Below are positions 10,521-23,702 of a stretch of DNA of 64,000 nucleotides, in pieces (position 1 is the stretch's first letter; each line of letters opens with the position of its first letter). Below the pieces are notes generated by a model. That model was not told where the DNA came from and made no database searches. It saw only the letters and a list, made by a program, of their open reading frames with translations. The stretch comes from Bostrychus sinensis. Its lineage: Eukaryota; Chordata; Actinopteri; Gobiiformes; Eleotridae. The position numbers were made by a program, and so were the translations under genes. The stretch is from the NCBI GenBank assembly GCA_020698575.1, contig CM036247.1, positions 7,509,756 through 7,573,755 on the forward strand, given 5' to 3'.

Positions 10521-12295
10521 GCAGATCTACAGAAATGAAACTGGCTCTAAATGTAACTAAATCAGAACTGAAGAAGTCCGTGTTCCACCAGTGTTACCCG
10601 TCCCACAGTCTGAGAACCCCTGGTCTATGACACTGCTGAGTGAATATAACATAAGGTATAGTGTAGGTCAGCTGAGACGTGTCAGAGAAGTGTGGCGTGA
10701 CCATAATAAGAGAAGATAATCCTCCGTATCGGTGACTGCGAGCGGCTCCGAGGACTCAGCGGGCTGGCTACGGGCCCGGGCCTGGCTTTGAGGACACCAC
10801 CACGCTTTGTCAATAAGATAAGAGATGGTGATAGACGGACACAAAAGGACCAAGTGTGGGGCGGCGCGTCCCCAGTGTTCACGCTAACAGCTGGGGAGAT
10901 TACTAATGTCTTCTTTCATATGGCTTCCTGTCTCTCCCGCCCACTGAGCAGATCTCTTTCCTCTGCCACTTCCTCATCCTCTCTTCTATCTACCATCTGT
11001 CTTTGTTAGCTTTTTTAGCGCTCGTTCTCGCCACAGCTCCCCCTTTCCCTTCCCCCCCTCAGTCAAATAAACTCAGAAATGTATCATAAGGCAGGTGTTG
11101 TTGATGGTAGCGCGGTGCCAGGGCAGAAACAAAGAAATCATTAACGACTGCTAACAGCTTCGACACGTTTGGGGCCAAGGAAAATGGCAATTGCTACAGA
11201 TTGTCCGTTTAAAAGGAGGTCGGTGAGACAAGGCCATTTCCCGCATCATATATTCACCAGCTCACATGGAAAAAAGGCTGGAAATTGCCTTGAAGCTTAA
11301 CGTGGTATGCATTGTGAATATCGGAGCATATTGGCTTATGCATATGTAATGAAATGCCACTTGTTCTTGCAGTACATTTAAAGATAAAGTCAATTTTTCT
11401 TTCAGGGGTTGCCACAGTGACTCATCTGCATGGGGATTTTGCCAGATTTGTCCTTTATTTGCACTACATTTATCCAGGCTTTGGACTGACTCAAAGTGTG
11501 ATTGCAGTTTTTTGGTTCGACGTGAAACAAATATCCACTTAAGCTCCTAATACAATCATTCATTCATCACGCTGCTTTTCTGGGCTAATTTTTGTATTTT
11601 TTTCTTTTTTAACTTTATTTTTGCAGCTATAATTTGTGCCAAAACATAATATCCACAAAAACAACAATAAAAAGATAATAATAATAGTAATAATAATAAT
11701 AATACCCTGGATAAACAATTAAACAAAAGGAACTATGTCATTTTTACATATTTTAATTCATTAAATGTATCTATATATGTTAAGAAATAGCAGTATTTAT
11801 ATATTAAAATAGAATAGCTTTAATATTTTAGGCCTTTACATTAATTCATATCCACATATTAAGTAAATAAACATTACCATAAACCATGTTTGCCTGATAG
11901 TACATTAAATATACCTAAGTATTTTATATTTAGTGTTTCATTCTACTACAATCAAGATTACAAATCCTTTAAAACCCATCTTTTTTCAAAAACTGTTCTG
12001 TTTGTATGCATTTAAAGTATTTCATTTCACTTTTTTTCAGTTTTGCAATGAATCAAAATAAATCTAATATTACAGAGCTCAAAAGGTGTAATGTGAAGAG
12101 CTCGGGTGTATTATTTAGAGCTGGAGAGTGAATAGCGTCAGTGAATAGTGTGTTGTTTTTAATGGCAGCACTCATTGGCGCATGATGCCAAAATGTCCTC
12201 TGCATGTCTTCAGGGTTATTTCTGTGTTGTGTGGCCCACAGAGCAGGCGCACTACAGCCCTCGAGCACGCACTTTCACTTACAGAGTGTGCAGTT

Positions 12296-12510
12296 TTATT
12301 TTTATAGCCCAGTATCACAACAAAAGTCACCTCAAAGGGCTTCACAAACAGTTAATCAAACATAAACACACAATCAGACATCTCGCCACATCCTCTCCCA
12401 GGACGGACAGGATATAAATGTGTCTAGAACTGTTAAATAAAGTCCATTAGCTCGTCTATAGGATCATAGTTCAGGTCTGTAAGGAGTCATCCACACAGGG
12501 AGGGGATGGT
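12296..12510 (-). repeat. Retroelement 3'-tail repeat, minus copy
   Basis: In reverse it shares the AATTAACTGTTTGTGAAGCC-like and GTGATACTGGGCTAT blocks with the copy at 33238-33556. Confidence 0.6.
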
Positions 12511-12586
12511 GGGGTCTGACCAATGGGTATTTTTTAGCTGATTTGAAGAAATTTTTAACTGAGAAAAAGTCCAAGATATGAAAATA

Positions 12587-12953
12587 CACTATATTTCCAA
12601 AAGTATTTACTCCCCCACCCAACTGAACTTAGATTATGGTGTGGGGTTGTTCTCAGGAGCTTAGTTCCAGTGAAAGGAACTCTGAATGCTTCAGATTTTG
12701 GACAATTCCATGCTCCCAACTTTGTAGGAACAGTTTGAGCACAAAGCACGGCCCATAAAGACATGGATGAGTGAGTTTGGTGTGGAAGAACTTGACTGAA
12801 CCTGCACAGAGTCCTGACCTCAATCTGACAGAACACCTTTGGATGAATTAGAGCGAAGACTGCGAGCCAGGCCTTCGTCCAACATCAGAGTCTGACGTTG
12901 ATAGATGCAAAGGGGCCCACGTCATATTAGAGAATACTTTTGGAAACATAATG
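12587..12953 (-). mobile_element. Tc1-like element, internally deleted
   Basis: The terminal repeats are CACTATATTTCCAAAAGTAT and its near-inverse, with TA at 12585-12586 and 12954-12955. On the plus strand a reading with one stop contains VSLVWKNLTEPAQSPDLNLT, the conserved stretch near the second catalytic Asp of Tc1 transposases, although the element is mostly deleted. The same transposase fragment in the opposite orientation is at 1869-1990. At 367 bp it cannot be autonomous. Confidence 0.75.
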
Positions 12954-14379
12954 TACATGATAGACACTCCAATCCTACAGTTTTCTCTTAGGTGTCATGT
13001 CAGTCCTTCCTTTTTCATTGCACTCTATGGGAAAAATCCTTTCTGGGCTACAAAGGATGGAGTGGCCATTTGTCAAACTGGCATCAGGAGAGAGGGGGTG
13101 GTACTCAGGTTGAAAGGTGCTAAAAGTGGGAAAAGTTGTGAGATCTGGTGGAACAAGGTGAGACGGACTCAAGAAATAAAAGCTTTACTGTTTCACATTA
13201 ACTTACTAACTTAATGAGCCTAAACCTCATTTAAATAAAAGATACAGCTGCTAAAACATACATTTTGCAAAGTAATGTCTTTACTGGGACTTTATTCCTT
13301 GAAATAAAAAAGCCCCATGGAGAGAGGCCTTTCCTGAAACACAGGGGCAGCAACACACACCAACCATTTATTCAACCCAGCAAGATATAAGATGCCCACA
13401 TATATTTATTCTACATTTTAGACAAGGAATACTCACCTTGCCTTGGTGTTTTTACCTTGAATTTCTCTTTTTACAGGCTAAGATCCACTGAAAAAGTTGT
13501 ACGTTATCTTATTAAGTGGGACAGGGGGACAAATGCTTAAGTGGCTGTGCAGTACAACAAAAATTTGGAGAGAAAAGGATATGAGAACAACTTCAGAGGC
13601 TTGTATCAAAGCAGGGAGACATCCTTGTTCTTGTCCACATCACCAAAAGGCACTTTGCAACGCACGCTCTAATGTTGCAAGGGCAGAAGTTAACAGAAAA
13701 TTTGATCTTCAGTTTCTATCCATCACAATTTCACTCCATGAGTCCGTCCTGCTTAAATTGCATTCTCCAATTACCATAAGTTACACCGTGGTCACCTTGG
13801 TTTCGCAGTAATGCACCACGCAGAACCAATTTCCTGACCGCGGGGGTTGCTCATCACTGCTGACACAGCGCCCAACACGAGACGTCCGCACGGTGTTAGC
13901 GGCGCAGAGACTCCCAGCGTCCTGATGTAATCTTGATGAAAGAGCAGAAAGCAATGTCAACACGCGGATCGATACCTTAAAGGATGGGATGTCAACATGT
14001 AGTCTCCGCAGCGCAACACACGGACCGATGTACAACCAAAAAACTGAGCTGGAATATAAAGAAACAGCACCAGGAGCAGATATCACGCTGGGTATGCTGA
14101 GGTTTTTCTGCGTTTGTTGCTTCGTGATGAGGCAGAAGCAGTATTTTCTGTTCATCACTATGGTAACTGCCAACAGGAAGTGTATTTTAAGAGTTGGATA
14201 TTATTATTGACTCTTTTTAGAGAGTCAAGGGTTATTGGATAAATGTGCTATTATTTGTAACAAATGCTAGAATAGATCACTTTTGTGGACAGGGTGAGAC
14301 AGAGTAAAACAGAACGATCAACTGTCTACTTCCCCTGTTCTGCTAAATTGACTTTTCTGAGTTTTTAACCACATCACAA

Positions 14380-14530
14380 TGTTGTCTCCAGCTCAAAAAC
14401 AGACCTGGAGTAGTATTTTGTTTCATTCACGTATCCTGTATGCTGAAGCCGTCCCCTTCTCAAGATCTGAAAACACTCGGTCTCACAGCTCTGCAAAGAC
14501 TCGTGAAACCAGGAAGTGCTCCTGCGCATT
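14380..14530 (+). repeat. Dispersed repeat family A, left part
   Basis: It contains AAAAACAGACCTGGAG, TTTTGTTTCATTCACG and CTCACAGCTCTGCAAAGACT. The right part resumes near 15315, so roughly 0.8 kb of other sequence was inserted. Other copies of the family are at 29958-30845 and 34540-35750. Confidence 0.65.
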
Positions 14531-14715
14531 CAGTTGCATAAGGTGGTAATGAGGGGCCCCAGTGCAAAAACTCAGAATGGGCCCCTATATGGCCTATTTG
14601 TCCAGATATAATTCTTTTAAGTTATAAAAAGTTCACTGTACCTTCTTAGAGTGGACTAATCATTTCGTTAAAATGTGCAAAACATGTCAGTGCCTTAAAA
14701 TGTTTATTACTGTTC

Positions 14716-15141
14716 ATTACGATTGTAATGATACATTTTTGCAATGATATGATATCTATCGATTAGAAGTGTTTCAATACAATTCAAGAATAATATTGGC
14801 TAATTTGGAACAATAGGATTTGATACGATTCAACACCTTCATGTCAATAATACAGCAGCTTTTTGCCAAAAATCATAAAAGTTTCCTCTCAAATGTTGCA
14901 CCGCAGCTGGGGTTGATTATGTCCAGCAGACAGAGAGTGACGAAAAGTTGAACATTTTATTTAATTAAAAACACAAAGTTTATCTCCAAAAAGTCATATT
15001 TGGTTTTATTTTAACATACAAATTTCTAATTTTGATATTTCCGATATTATCGATCGATACTTCATATGTTTCGATATACACTTCCTAGAAAACGATACAA
15101 TTCAATACAAGATCATTTGTATCAATGTATCGTTACACCCC
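14716..15141. mobile_element. hAT-like MITE with 8-bp target duplication
   Basis: It is flanked by TACTGTTC at 14708-14715 and 15142-15149. The right end is GTATCGTTACACCCC. The left end (ATTACGATTGTAATGATACA) is a worn version of its inverse. The interior has several CGATA-type repeats. It sits inside the segment that interrupts family A. Confidence 0.75.
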
Positions 15142-15314
15142 TACTGTTCTTTACTAAATTTTGTAAGCAAGTAACATTTTAACCCTTTTTAAACCTAAGA
15201 AAATATTATTCTAAAATGGAGCCATGTCAGATGTGTAATTTATAGCCCAAACTGTACACACAAATAACCATCACTGGACTCGTTCTAATCATTTCAACCT
15301 TAAATTGTTATCAA

Positions 15315-15560
15315 TACGAAGCAGTCAGCTCATTTATCTATCTGTTAGCGTCATGTTGCTAATAGCCCAAAGTGCTAATTAGCCATTTTATGCGCTATCC
15401 TTTCCCTACAGTTGCCAGCAGGGGGCGACAGAAAGAAAGAGCTCCGCAAAAGAAGAGGTTTTCCATACATATTTATTATTTTAAGCTATAAAACGTGAAA
15501 TACTAATGCAAAGGTGTCCAAAACTATTTTAAAAAAGCTGAAAAAAAAGTTTGCTTAAAA
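15315..15560 (+). repeat. Dispersed repeat family A, right part
   Basis: It contains CTCATTTATCTATCTGTTAG, GTGCTAATTAGCCATTTTAT, CAGGGGGCGACAG and TTATTTTAAGCTATAAAACG. The same order occurs at 30170-30845 and 35290-35750. Confidence 0.65.
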
Positions 15561-15779
15561 TAAAAGTATGCAATTCCTGTTTAATGACCTACTTACATGA
15601 TGCAAGAGGAATCTGTGACACAAAAAAGACCCTCAGCCCTGCCTATATGCTTGCTTCTAAACCTACACAGACAGACATTGTTTTTTAAAAGGGTTAGAAT
15701 GAATAGAAAAGATTGGTGGTGTACATTTATGTAGAAGTAAAGGTAGCTCAAACACTGGTGGGTAGATTTATAGCACCTG

Positions 15780-16640
15780 AGACTGGTCTTGGTCATGGAA
15801 CCGGTCTTGAGACTATTTTTGTAAGGTCTTGGTCTTGGTCTTAGTGTCGAATCCAGTTTTACTCTGTCGTGTCTCAGTCTCGGATGTGGCAATCTCTGAG
15901 GTTTCCACAGAAGCTTAAAAAGTCAAAAAAAAAAAGTCTTACATTTTAAAGTCTGAATTTAAGGCCTTAAAAAGTCTTAAATTTGCCAAGATGTGGAACT
16001 TTAGGTCTTAAATATGTTTAAACAGTTCTCAAATGTGTCACATAAATTTGATGCAACTACCTAAAATGTCTACCTAAATGCTCAAAGGCGTAATCATTGC
16101 AGATGAAACCAGAGCTTAGACCTTCTCTCACCTTTTCTCAAGACCAATGCCAAAAAAAAGAAAAATTCTGGGGCGCTTGGTGTCACAAAGGGTTTTAGCT
16201 TTTTGTACTCTGCATGCTTACAAACAGGTCTTAATTTTCTTGAACAATGATCTTAAAAAGGCCACAAAAAAATGTCTTAAATTTATTGAAGCTTGCAGAA
16301 ACTTTGATTATAAGAAAATGCTATTCTTCATATTTTAGAGTAATTCATTTTCAGCAGAAGAACCAGAAAAACGATCTCAGAAGTCTGTTTGTGGATTCTG
16401 TTGCATTAGATCATCAAAATAATCTTTAATGTATTTGAATTTTTACTTTTTCCCTCTATTTAGAGTTTTTTAGTTCACAGGTTTTGGCCTTGACCTGGTC
16501 TCGGTTTGTCTTGGTCTCAGTCTCTGTCCTTAAAAGTCTCGGTCTCAGCTTGGTCTCGATCCTTTTAAGCCTTGGCCTGGTCTTGGTCTCGGTTCAGTCT
16601 GGACTCGGACTGGTCTTGCCAACAACACTGCCCCTGATAT
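15780..16640. repeat. Repeat with GTCTTGGTCTCGG ends interrupted by a 'cttaaaaagtc' repeat
   Basis: The left edge (15780-15900) and right edge (16490-16640) are rich in GTCTTGGTCTCGGT-like words. The middle (15910-16430) carries AAGTCTTAAATTTGCCAAG and GGCCTTAAAAAGTC blocks, also seen near 43640-43790. It looks like one element inserted in another. The class is unknown. Confidence 0.5.
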
Positions 16641-16879
16641 CGTATACAACTGCACAGCTCTGACAAACTGAGCCCTGCTGGAAAAGAAGCACATTTTGGT
16701 GGAATTTGAGGTTACATTTTAGCCGAAAAGCGAAGACAAATATGAAATAAACTTAAACACTTGTAAGCCGTTGAGGCACACTCATTAAATTCACACATTC
16801 ACACTTTGTTTATCTCTGAAAACCATTCTTTGACCTGGTTTGGCTCTAACTTTCTTCCCGCCCGTTTGAAAATTGTCTT

Positions 16880-17090
16880 TCTATTATTCTGCCATTCTCC
16901 GGCTGCCTTTAAGCGCTGCCATGTTAACTGCTGGAACAATAGCGAGCACATGTGTCGGACACAAAGACGCCATTGTCAGCCCATTAGCAGCTTGTGACCT
17001 TTGACCCCCTGTCAGCTGTGAAAGAATGTAATTATAATAAACAGCGACCGGTCGCATTAACAGAGAGCAACCTCGGACTGTAATTACCAC
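16880..17090. promoter_or_regulatory. Candidate intronic regulatory module with DR1 site
   Basis: In this repeat-free stretch I see CCATTGTC (Sox-type core), a perfect DR1 nuclear-receptor half-site pair TGACCT-T-TGACCC at 16995-17007, CAGCTG (E-box) and TAATTA (homeodomain core) within about 80 bp. Motif content alone does not prove function. Confidence 0.35.
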
Positions 17091-17609
17091 ACTTCTGGAC
17101 TTTACCCTCTGTCTGTTTGGACTGGAGACACTGTGGAGAGGCAATTCTGATTTTTTTTTTTTTTTAAGAGTCGCTGCAGGGCTTTCTTACTTTACTCTGA
17201 ATGTAACTAAATAGTGTCTCATTAAAGATCCTTAAGGATTTTTTTGGAGCGGATCTCTGTCGTTAAGCTACTCCCTCATTCGTCAGATACTCCTCTCTTC
17301 TTTCCTTTCAGCTTTTTTCTCTTCTGGGCTCACTGCAGCAAATCTCAGTACAGTGATGTGCACACTGATTGGACATGGGTTCTTACACCAGGTGCCCTTC
17401 CTGATGCAACCCACGACCCCTTATGCCTAGATTAGTGACTTTTATTTTTATTTTTTATTTTTTTTTATTTACAGGTGCAGACATACCTACATGTAATACA
17501 TAAGACATGGGACAAACAAAACATTATTATGACTTACAAGGAACAAACAACATATAACAGATATATATAATATAAATATGAATATATATGCGGATATGAA
17601 TATGTATTG

Positions 17610-17617
17610 ATGTAAAA

Positions 17618-17664
<47 letters not shown>

Positions 17665-17925
17665 AAATAAATAATAATAATAATAAAAATAATCATAATT
17701 TCCTTATCTTCTATGTGGGTAAATAAATTCCATGAAGAGTTAGAAATAATGACGCCAATAATAATAATGATGATAATAATAATAATAATAATACTTAACA
17801 TAAAAAAATAATAATAATACTTAATAACATAAAAAAAATAATAATAATTGCAAAACAAACAACAAAAAGGAGGAAAGAGAAGGAAAAAAGACAATAACAA
17901 TAATAATAATAATAATAATAATGAG
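17610..17925. repeat. AAT microsatellite cluster
   Basis: Several runs of (AAT)n occur between 17617 and 17925, separated by short unique segments. They produce a long Ile/Tyr-rich open frame on the minus strand that is not a gene. Confidence 0.9.
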
Positions 17926-18555
17926 AAAAAAACATATAAATAAATACATTTGGGGGGGGGGTGCGTCTGGCTATAGTCCATCGGGTCAAACAGGACATGA
18001 GGCCCGAGCCAGTGACTTTAACTTTAATGTCAATAGATATTTCCATTATGCAATCTATCATTTGAGACACTTGAGATAAACAGTCTTTTATTTTTGGGGG
18101 CGTACTCACATTAAGGTCCGTTCATGCATGCATTGTCAGACTATTGCCCCCTGCTCCCGGCATGCACTCACAATTTTAGCCAAACTGCCAATGCCAAAGC
18201 TTAAATAGTGTGCAGTGATCCTAAAGGCAAACTAAGCAGCTGCACAGGCCCCACAGACATTAGAGGGCCCCAAGGCTTACCCACCATTTGCTGATTTTAT
18301 TAATTTGTAACTAATGAATATTCTGCTAGTTACTGCCTGTAATTTTTTTTGTGGGTCTATCTGTGGGGCCCTCCTGCAGAGTTTGCAAGTCAAAAAGTTT
18401 CAAAGCATTCATCCCTCTCGAAAAATAGTCGAGTGTTTTAAAGAAATAAAAGTGATATATGGTAAAGTTTAACAAGCCCCCAAACAAAATCTTGCTTAGA
18501 GCCCCTAGATGTACAGAACAAGCTCTCAGTGATTAAGATTCAGAAGGATAATAAT

Positions 18556-19180
18556 GCTTGATAGCAGAGTGGTTAGCACTCCTGCTTCTTAGCAAGTCAG
18601 GGTGGGAATCTTAGGGCATCTCACGTTTCGATTTAGATTCAGAGATCCATGATTCGATTCAACACTGATGCAGCAGAACTTTCTGGTTCATGTCAGCCTT
18701 AATTCTTCAACAATAATTGATTTTAATCGTATATTTATATCTGAAATGTGATTTTAAACACTTTCTACTCCAAAAAAAGAAAAAAAAGAGAACTAACAAT
18801 TGATATGTTGCAGTAGCAAATTCTATTAGCATTTGCCAGAACTGGCTCTTTGTAGCCCAGCAGCAGAAGATTTGTGTTGGACATAGCCTACTTTAATAAT
18901 CTGTAGTCTTTACAAAATTCCGATGAACTTTCCTGAATCGATAAATTAAGGAAATGATCAATGCATCAGAAAAAAATATTATTTTTTGCTCTTTGCAAGG
19001 GGGTCCTTGATTAGATTCTCAGGCTGGCTAACGCTTTGTTTGAGTAGAGTTTGCATTTTCTTCCTATGTTTCTGTAAGTTCTCTTCTGGTACTCTGGCTT
19101 TCTCCCACCGTCCAATGACCGGCATGTTTTAAAAGAATTGGTTCCTCCTAATGAATGAATGGTAGAGTGAATGGTTGCCA
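18556..19180 (+). repeat. SINE split by an inserted hAT-like sequence
   Basis: 18556-18615 carries a tRNA-like head (GCAGAGTGGTTAGCACTCCT). From about 19000 the SINE continues (AGGGGGTCCTTGATTAGATTC, then CTTTCTCCCACCGTCCAATG and GAATGAATGGTAGAGTGAAT). The middle (18620-18990) contains TCGATTTAGATTC and GAATCGATAAATT blocks typical of small hAT elements. Confidence 0.5.
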
Positions 19181-20689
19181 GATTGCACTGACAGTTTCCA
19201 CCCAAACAGAACTTAAAACCCGCCCAACACAATAAAAACCAGCCCAAATCACAACCGCTGTAAATGTTAAAATCGTTATACGTAAGAAAGAACACAGAAG
19301 TTAACAGCAGCACTAAAATGCAGTGCACTCAGACGAGCAAAGCCTTCCTGATCAGGGCGTCATAAAAGCCACAAAAAACATAGGAAATACCAATAAATAA
19401 CAATACATTTTAAAACAAATGAACTTATGATACGAGTCAGTGTATTTCCACTAAAATGACATCTATTTTATTGGTATTTTTTCCAGAATAAACCAGCCCA
19501 ATGTTAGTTTTTCCAGCCAAAGATGTTAAAAAAAAAAAAAAAAAAAAGCCCAACTGTGCAGAAACCATCTCAATCTGGTATGGTCTCAAAGTGTTAGCCC
19601 TGTAACTAAACTCTCTAGGATGTACCCCACATAAGGACAGTCTTCAGCCACACATAACCTCTAAAGGGAATACGCAGAAGATGAACAAGAATAAAAGCTG
19701 CAAAAAAAAAAAAAAAAAAAAAAAAAGCCTTGTTATCCACCCACAGTGACATCAAAACATTTACAAACTGACTCTAAAATCTGCCTTTAGATCAAACAAA
19801 GTCTACAACAATAGCCCTCCGCTCCTTTCTCCCCAGCTCCCGTTGTTTGTTAGCGTCATGTTTGTGCCGGTATTGATTTCCCAGCATGCATTGTTGTGAG
19901 GAAATTGTCCCACGTAACAAACCTTTTTTCCGATATCCGCTTTAATTTAAGTGCACACATAGTCTAACTTACATTTTACGCCACTGCAGTGTCTCTGTTG
20001 TTGTTCTTTGAGCCGATGGGCAGCGGTCCACTCCAGAGCTGCTGCCTGCTGCTCTCAGCAACCGGATAATTTGCTTTGTTCTCCACACTGCATGCAGGCT
20101 AATCGATAATACTAAAATAAATGTTTTAAAATGACTCGAATAAGGCACTATCATTTGTTTTTTAGCACGGGCACAAAATCTATTCTTTTTAATTTGGTGA
20201 AGAAGGATGAGGCTGATGTTGTGTTTACGGAGAGTCGGGATGTGCTATAGTCTTAATTAGGTTTGCTTTACAGAGATACTCGGCAACTCCTGCGCTCTGC
20301 TTTTTAATTAAAGATGCGCAGGCGAGAGCGAGGAGAGGCAGGGGAGACTTTGTGAATTTGTATATTCGGATCCCGCTGACTCCGGCGGCTGCATATATCT
20401 CAGTCAGGAGCCACAGTAATCTGGGTAATTGCAGTCCGAACTCAGAGATGTAATCAGCGGGTTATCTCTTGAATTAAAAATACTCTTTAATACCTGCTTT
20501 AAATGGAGTTTAACCTGTAAACTCGCTTCTTCTTGAATAATGAAGCCACTGTCCATAACAGTGGAGTTTAATGAGTATTTGAAGTACAGTACAGTGTAGT
20601 ACCAGCTTTAATGGACTACACTGAGACTTATGCTGGTGACTAACCCAAGTTTGAAACAATGGATAAAGTAGGGATTGAAAAAGCTAAGC

Positions 20690-21600
20690 TAAAAAAAGAC
20701 TAACCCAGGATTCAACCAGGTTTAAGCAAAGCAGGACTAAAGCAGGTCCCAACTAGGTCTAAACCACAACTAAACAAGTTCTAAACCAAATCTAAACCAG
20801 GTCTAAACAAGGTCTAAACTAAGTCTAAACCAGGACTAAACAAGATCTAAACAAAATCTAAACTAGGTCTAAACCTGGACAAAACCAGGTCTAAACCAGT
20901 GGTCAACCAGGTCTGAACAAGGTCTAAACTAATCCTAAGCCAGGATTTAACAAGTCTAAGTCTAAATCAGGACTAACCCAGGTCTAAACCAAAACTACAC
21001 CAGGTCTAAATTATGCCTTAACCAGGTCTAAACCAGGACTAAACAAGGTCTAAACTAAATCTTAACTAGGACTAAACTAGGGCTAATCCCAGAACTAAAC
21101 CAGGACTAACGTGGTTCTGAACCAAGACTACACCAGGTCTAAACTATGCCTCAACCAGGTCTAAACCAGGTTTAAATAACATTTAAACTAAGTCTATACC
21201 AGGACTAAACAAGGTCTAAACCGGATCTAAACCTGGGCTAAACAAGGCCTAAACTAAAACTTAACCACGAATAAGCCAGGTCTAAACCAAAACTAAAGGA
21301 GATCTAAACTATGGCTCAACCAGGTCTAAACCAGGACTAAACAACATTTAAACTAAGTCTATACCAGGACTAAACAAGGTCTAACTTGGATCTAAACCTG
21401 GCGTAAACAAGGCCTAAACTAAAACTTAACCAGGAATAAGCCAGGTCTAAACCAAGACTAAACCAGGTCTAAACAACATTTAAACTTGGTCTAATCCAGG
21501 ACTAAACAAGGTGTAAACTATAGGCCATCTAAACCAAGACTGAACTAGGATTAAACTAGGACTCAACCAGGTTTAACCCAGATCTAAACCATGTGTAAAC
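20690..21600. repeat. Large degenerate 11-bp array with 165-bp higher-order repeat
   Basis: About 80 units of the CCAGGWCTAAA type are present. Two adjacent blocks, starting at 21141 (AAACTATGCCTCAACCAGGT) and 21306 (AAACTATGGCTCAACCAGGT), match along their length, including unusual variants (TTTAAACTAAGTCTATACC, AAACTTAACCA). The spacing of 165 bp is 15 units, so 15-unit blocks were duplicated. Confidence 0.85.
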
Positions 21601-22538
21601 CTCAGTGATTCACATACAGTAGATGTGGCACAGCTTGGCACCAGGACAAATAAAAGGCTCCACTTAAAAACTCTTACTGTAATAATAGATTCAGATAGTT
21701 AATGTAACACTGATGCTTCACATTTCTATGCAACAACAGCAGCTCTGACTTCTCCATCTCCATCACTGCGCTCGTGCCCGTGTCCCAGTCTGGTTAATGG
21801 CCTGCAGATGACGGGCCGATGGCGACAGCGGCTCCCACAGACATATTAGAAAAATGAGAGCGAGCGTACAGGAGATAATCACGGGGATACGTTACACTAA
21901 CAGCATATGTTTGAGAGCGGCGGCGTTTAGCCTAATGATGCTTCTCAGTACTTATTTGTCAGTGGGACGGTGTAATTAATGCAACCGGACGAGTTTATTA
22001 ATTCTGTTTAAACATCTGTCAACATTAAGCGGCAGAGAGTCAGAGGCCTGTTTACTGTAGCATCGGACGGAAAATGGAGATGAGAACAGAGGTAGACGGC
22101 GAGCTAGGAAGACACACAAACCGGGTTTTTGTTCAGGTTTTGTGTTTGTAATAAAGTACAGCGTTGGGTGTCTTGTGTTTATTTAATGTAGTTTTAATGA
22201 CACAAGCAGTAGCAGCAAATGTGATTGTAAAATGTGTTAAATTATAATCAGATCTGGGTTGAAGTAGTGTTACTTCAAAACATTGGGCCTCATTCATGAA
22301 CTCTTCTTACATGCAAATTTGTACTTAAGCCCCACTTAGGAGAATTATTTGTTGTTCACCTTTTTTTTTTTTTTTTCTTATCTAAAAAATGTTCTCCTGA
22401 AGGAACAAATTGTAAGAACAGGTATGAGGACTCTTAGGCTTCTGCAGTTTTATAATTTTATCAACCTCACAATGGAACAATAGAATATATTTTCAATCTG
22501 ACTGTATTCCTTATAAAAATAATACTTTTAATAGAATA

Positions 22539-22830
22539 ATAGTGACCAGTGATGGTTTAGACCAGGTGTAGTGTTCAGGAACATGCGTCCTGAAGCGACC
22601 GTTGAGCGAAGGGTATGCAATGTTTGGGTTCACAAACGGTGAAAGACGGTATAACAGAACTGCATTAGTCACAGCGGAATAAAAAAGTAAACAAACGAGC
22701 CTTGAAACAACTCTTTTAACTGCATTGTCCTAACTATTTATTATACACCAAAGTATGAGAATACTTTTGTGTGAACGCTAACTCCAGTAGTTTACATCTT
22801 AAACTGAAAATAGCTTGGATTCTCATTCTT
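22539..22830 (+). repeat. Dispersed repeat family C, copy 1
   Basis: It contains AGTGACCAGTGATGGTTTAG, GACCGTTGAGCGA, AACGAGCCTTGAAACAACTC and TCTTAAACTG. A second copy about 560 bp downstream (23099-23370) and a third at 37940-38170 share the same block order. Confidence 0.7.
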
Positions 22831-23098
22831 CACGGCTCCTGTGACCACTTGTCCCTATGCTTTGCAGTGTGGCAACATTTCATATCTCTATGTATCTAAA
22901 ACAGACTGCAGACAGACTGCTATGATGCTGTCTAAACACTGGAATGATGCAGTTTTATAATTTTATCAAACAATGATGTTACAAACATACATATCATAAT
23001 GGAACAAAACAAATATATTTTCAGTCTTACTGTAAATTATATATTTTTACCAATTCTTCCTAAAATAAAAATAAAAATAATACTTTTTATTACAATAA

Positions 23099-23370
23099 TA
23101 GTGACCAGTGATGATTTAGACCAGGTATAGAGTTCAAAAACATACTTCCTGAAGGGACCGTTGAGCGATGAACATATTTGGATTTACTAATGGTGAAATA
23201 TAACAGAGTAGCATTAGTCACAGCAGAATAAAAACGAGCCTTGAAACAACTCTTTTAACTGTGTTGTCACTCTTGGTAAATATCTATCACACACTAACGT
23301 ATCAGAATACTTCTGTGTGGATGCTGGCTCCTGTAGTTTACATCTTAAACTGCTCCATTGTTTAACTATT
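23099..23370 (+). repeat. Dispersed repeat family C, copy 2
   Basis: It has the same ordered blocks as 22539-22830 with scattered substitutions. The two copies are in direct orientation. Confidence 0.7.
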
Positions 23371-23702
23371 GGAGTTCTCCTTCCATTATAAATATTGTGT
23401 AACGTCACCATTTGGCAAACTCCTTCCAATGCCATGAGGAATACAGAAGCCTTTACTGCACCACAAGCACTTAATATTTTTGCCAGAATAACAGGAATAA
23501 TATGTTAATTTTTTGTCCTAATCTCGAGTGGAAACCTATTGAAAATAGCTTGGATTCTCATTCTTTATGTACCTTAGCCCCATAAATATTTTCTCAAACT
23601 TGATCCAATGTCAGTGTAAAATATTGTGGTCATGACCTACACTCCTAAAAATGTAGGCAAATGGTTTCTGACTCCACTTTTACCTCCAGGCAGGACTTGA
23701 CA

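Noticed and set aside
17487..17981. A 164-codon Ile/Tyr-rich frame
   Set aside because: It comes from AAT microsatellites and poly(A) runs and has low-complexity composition only.
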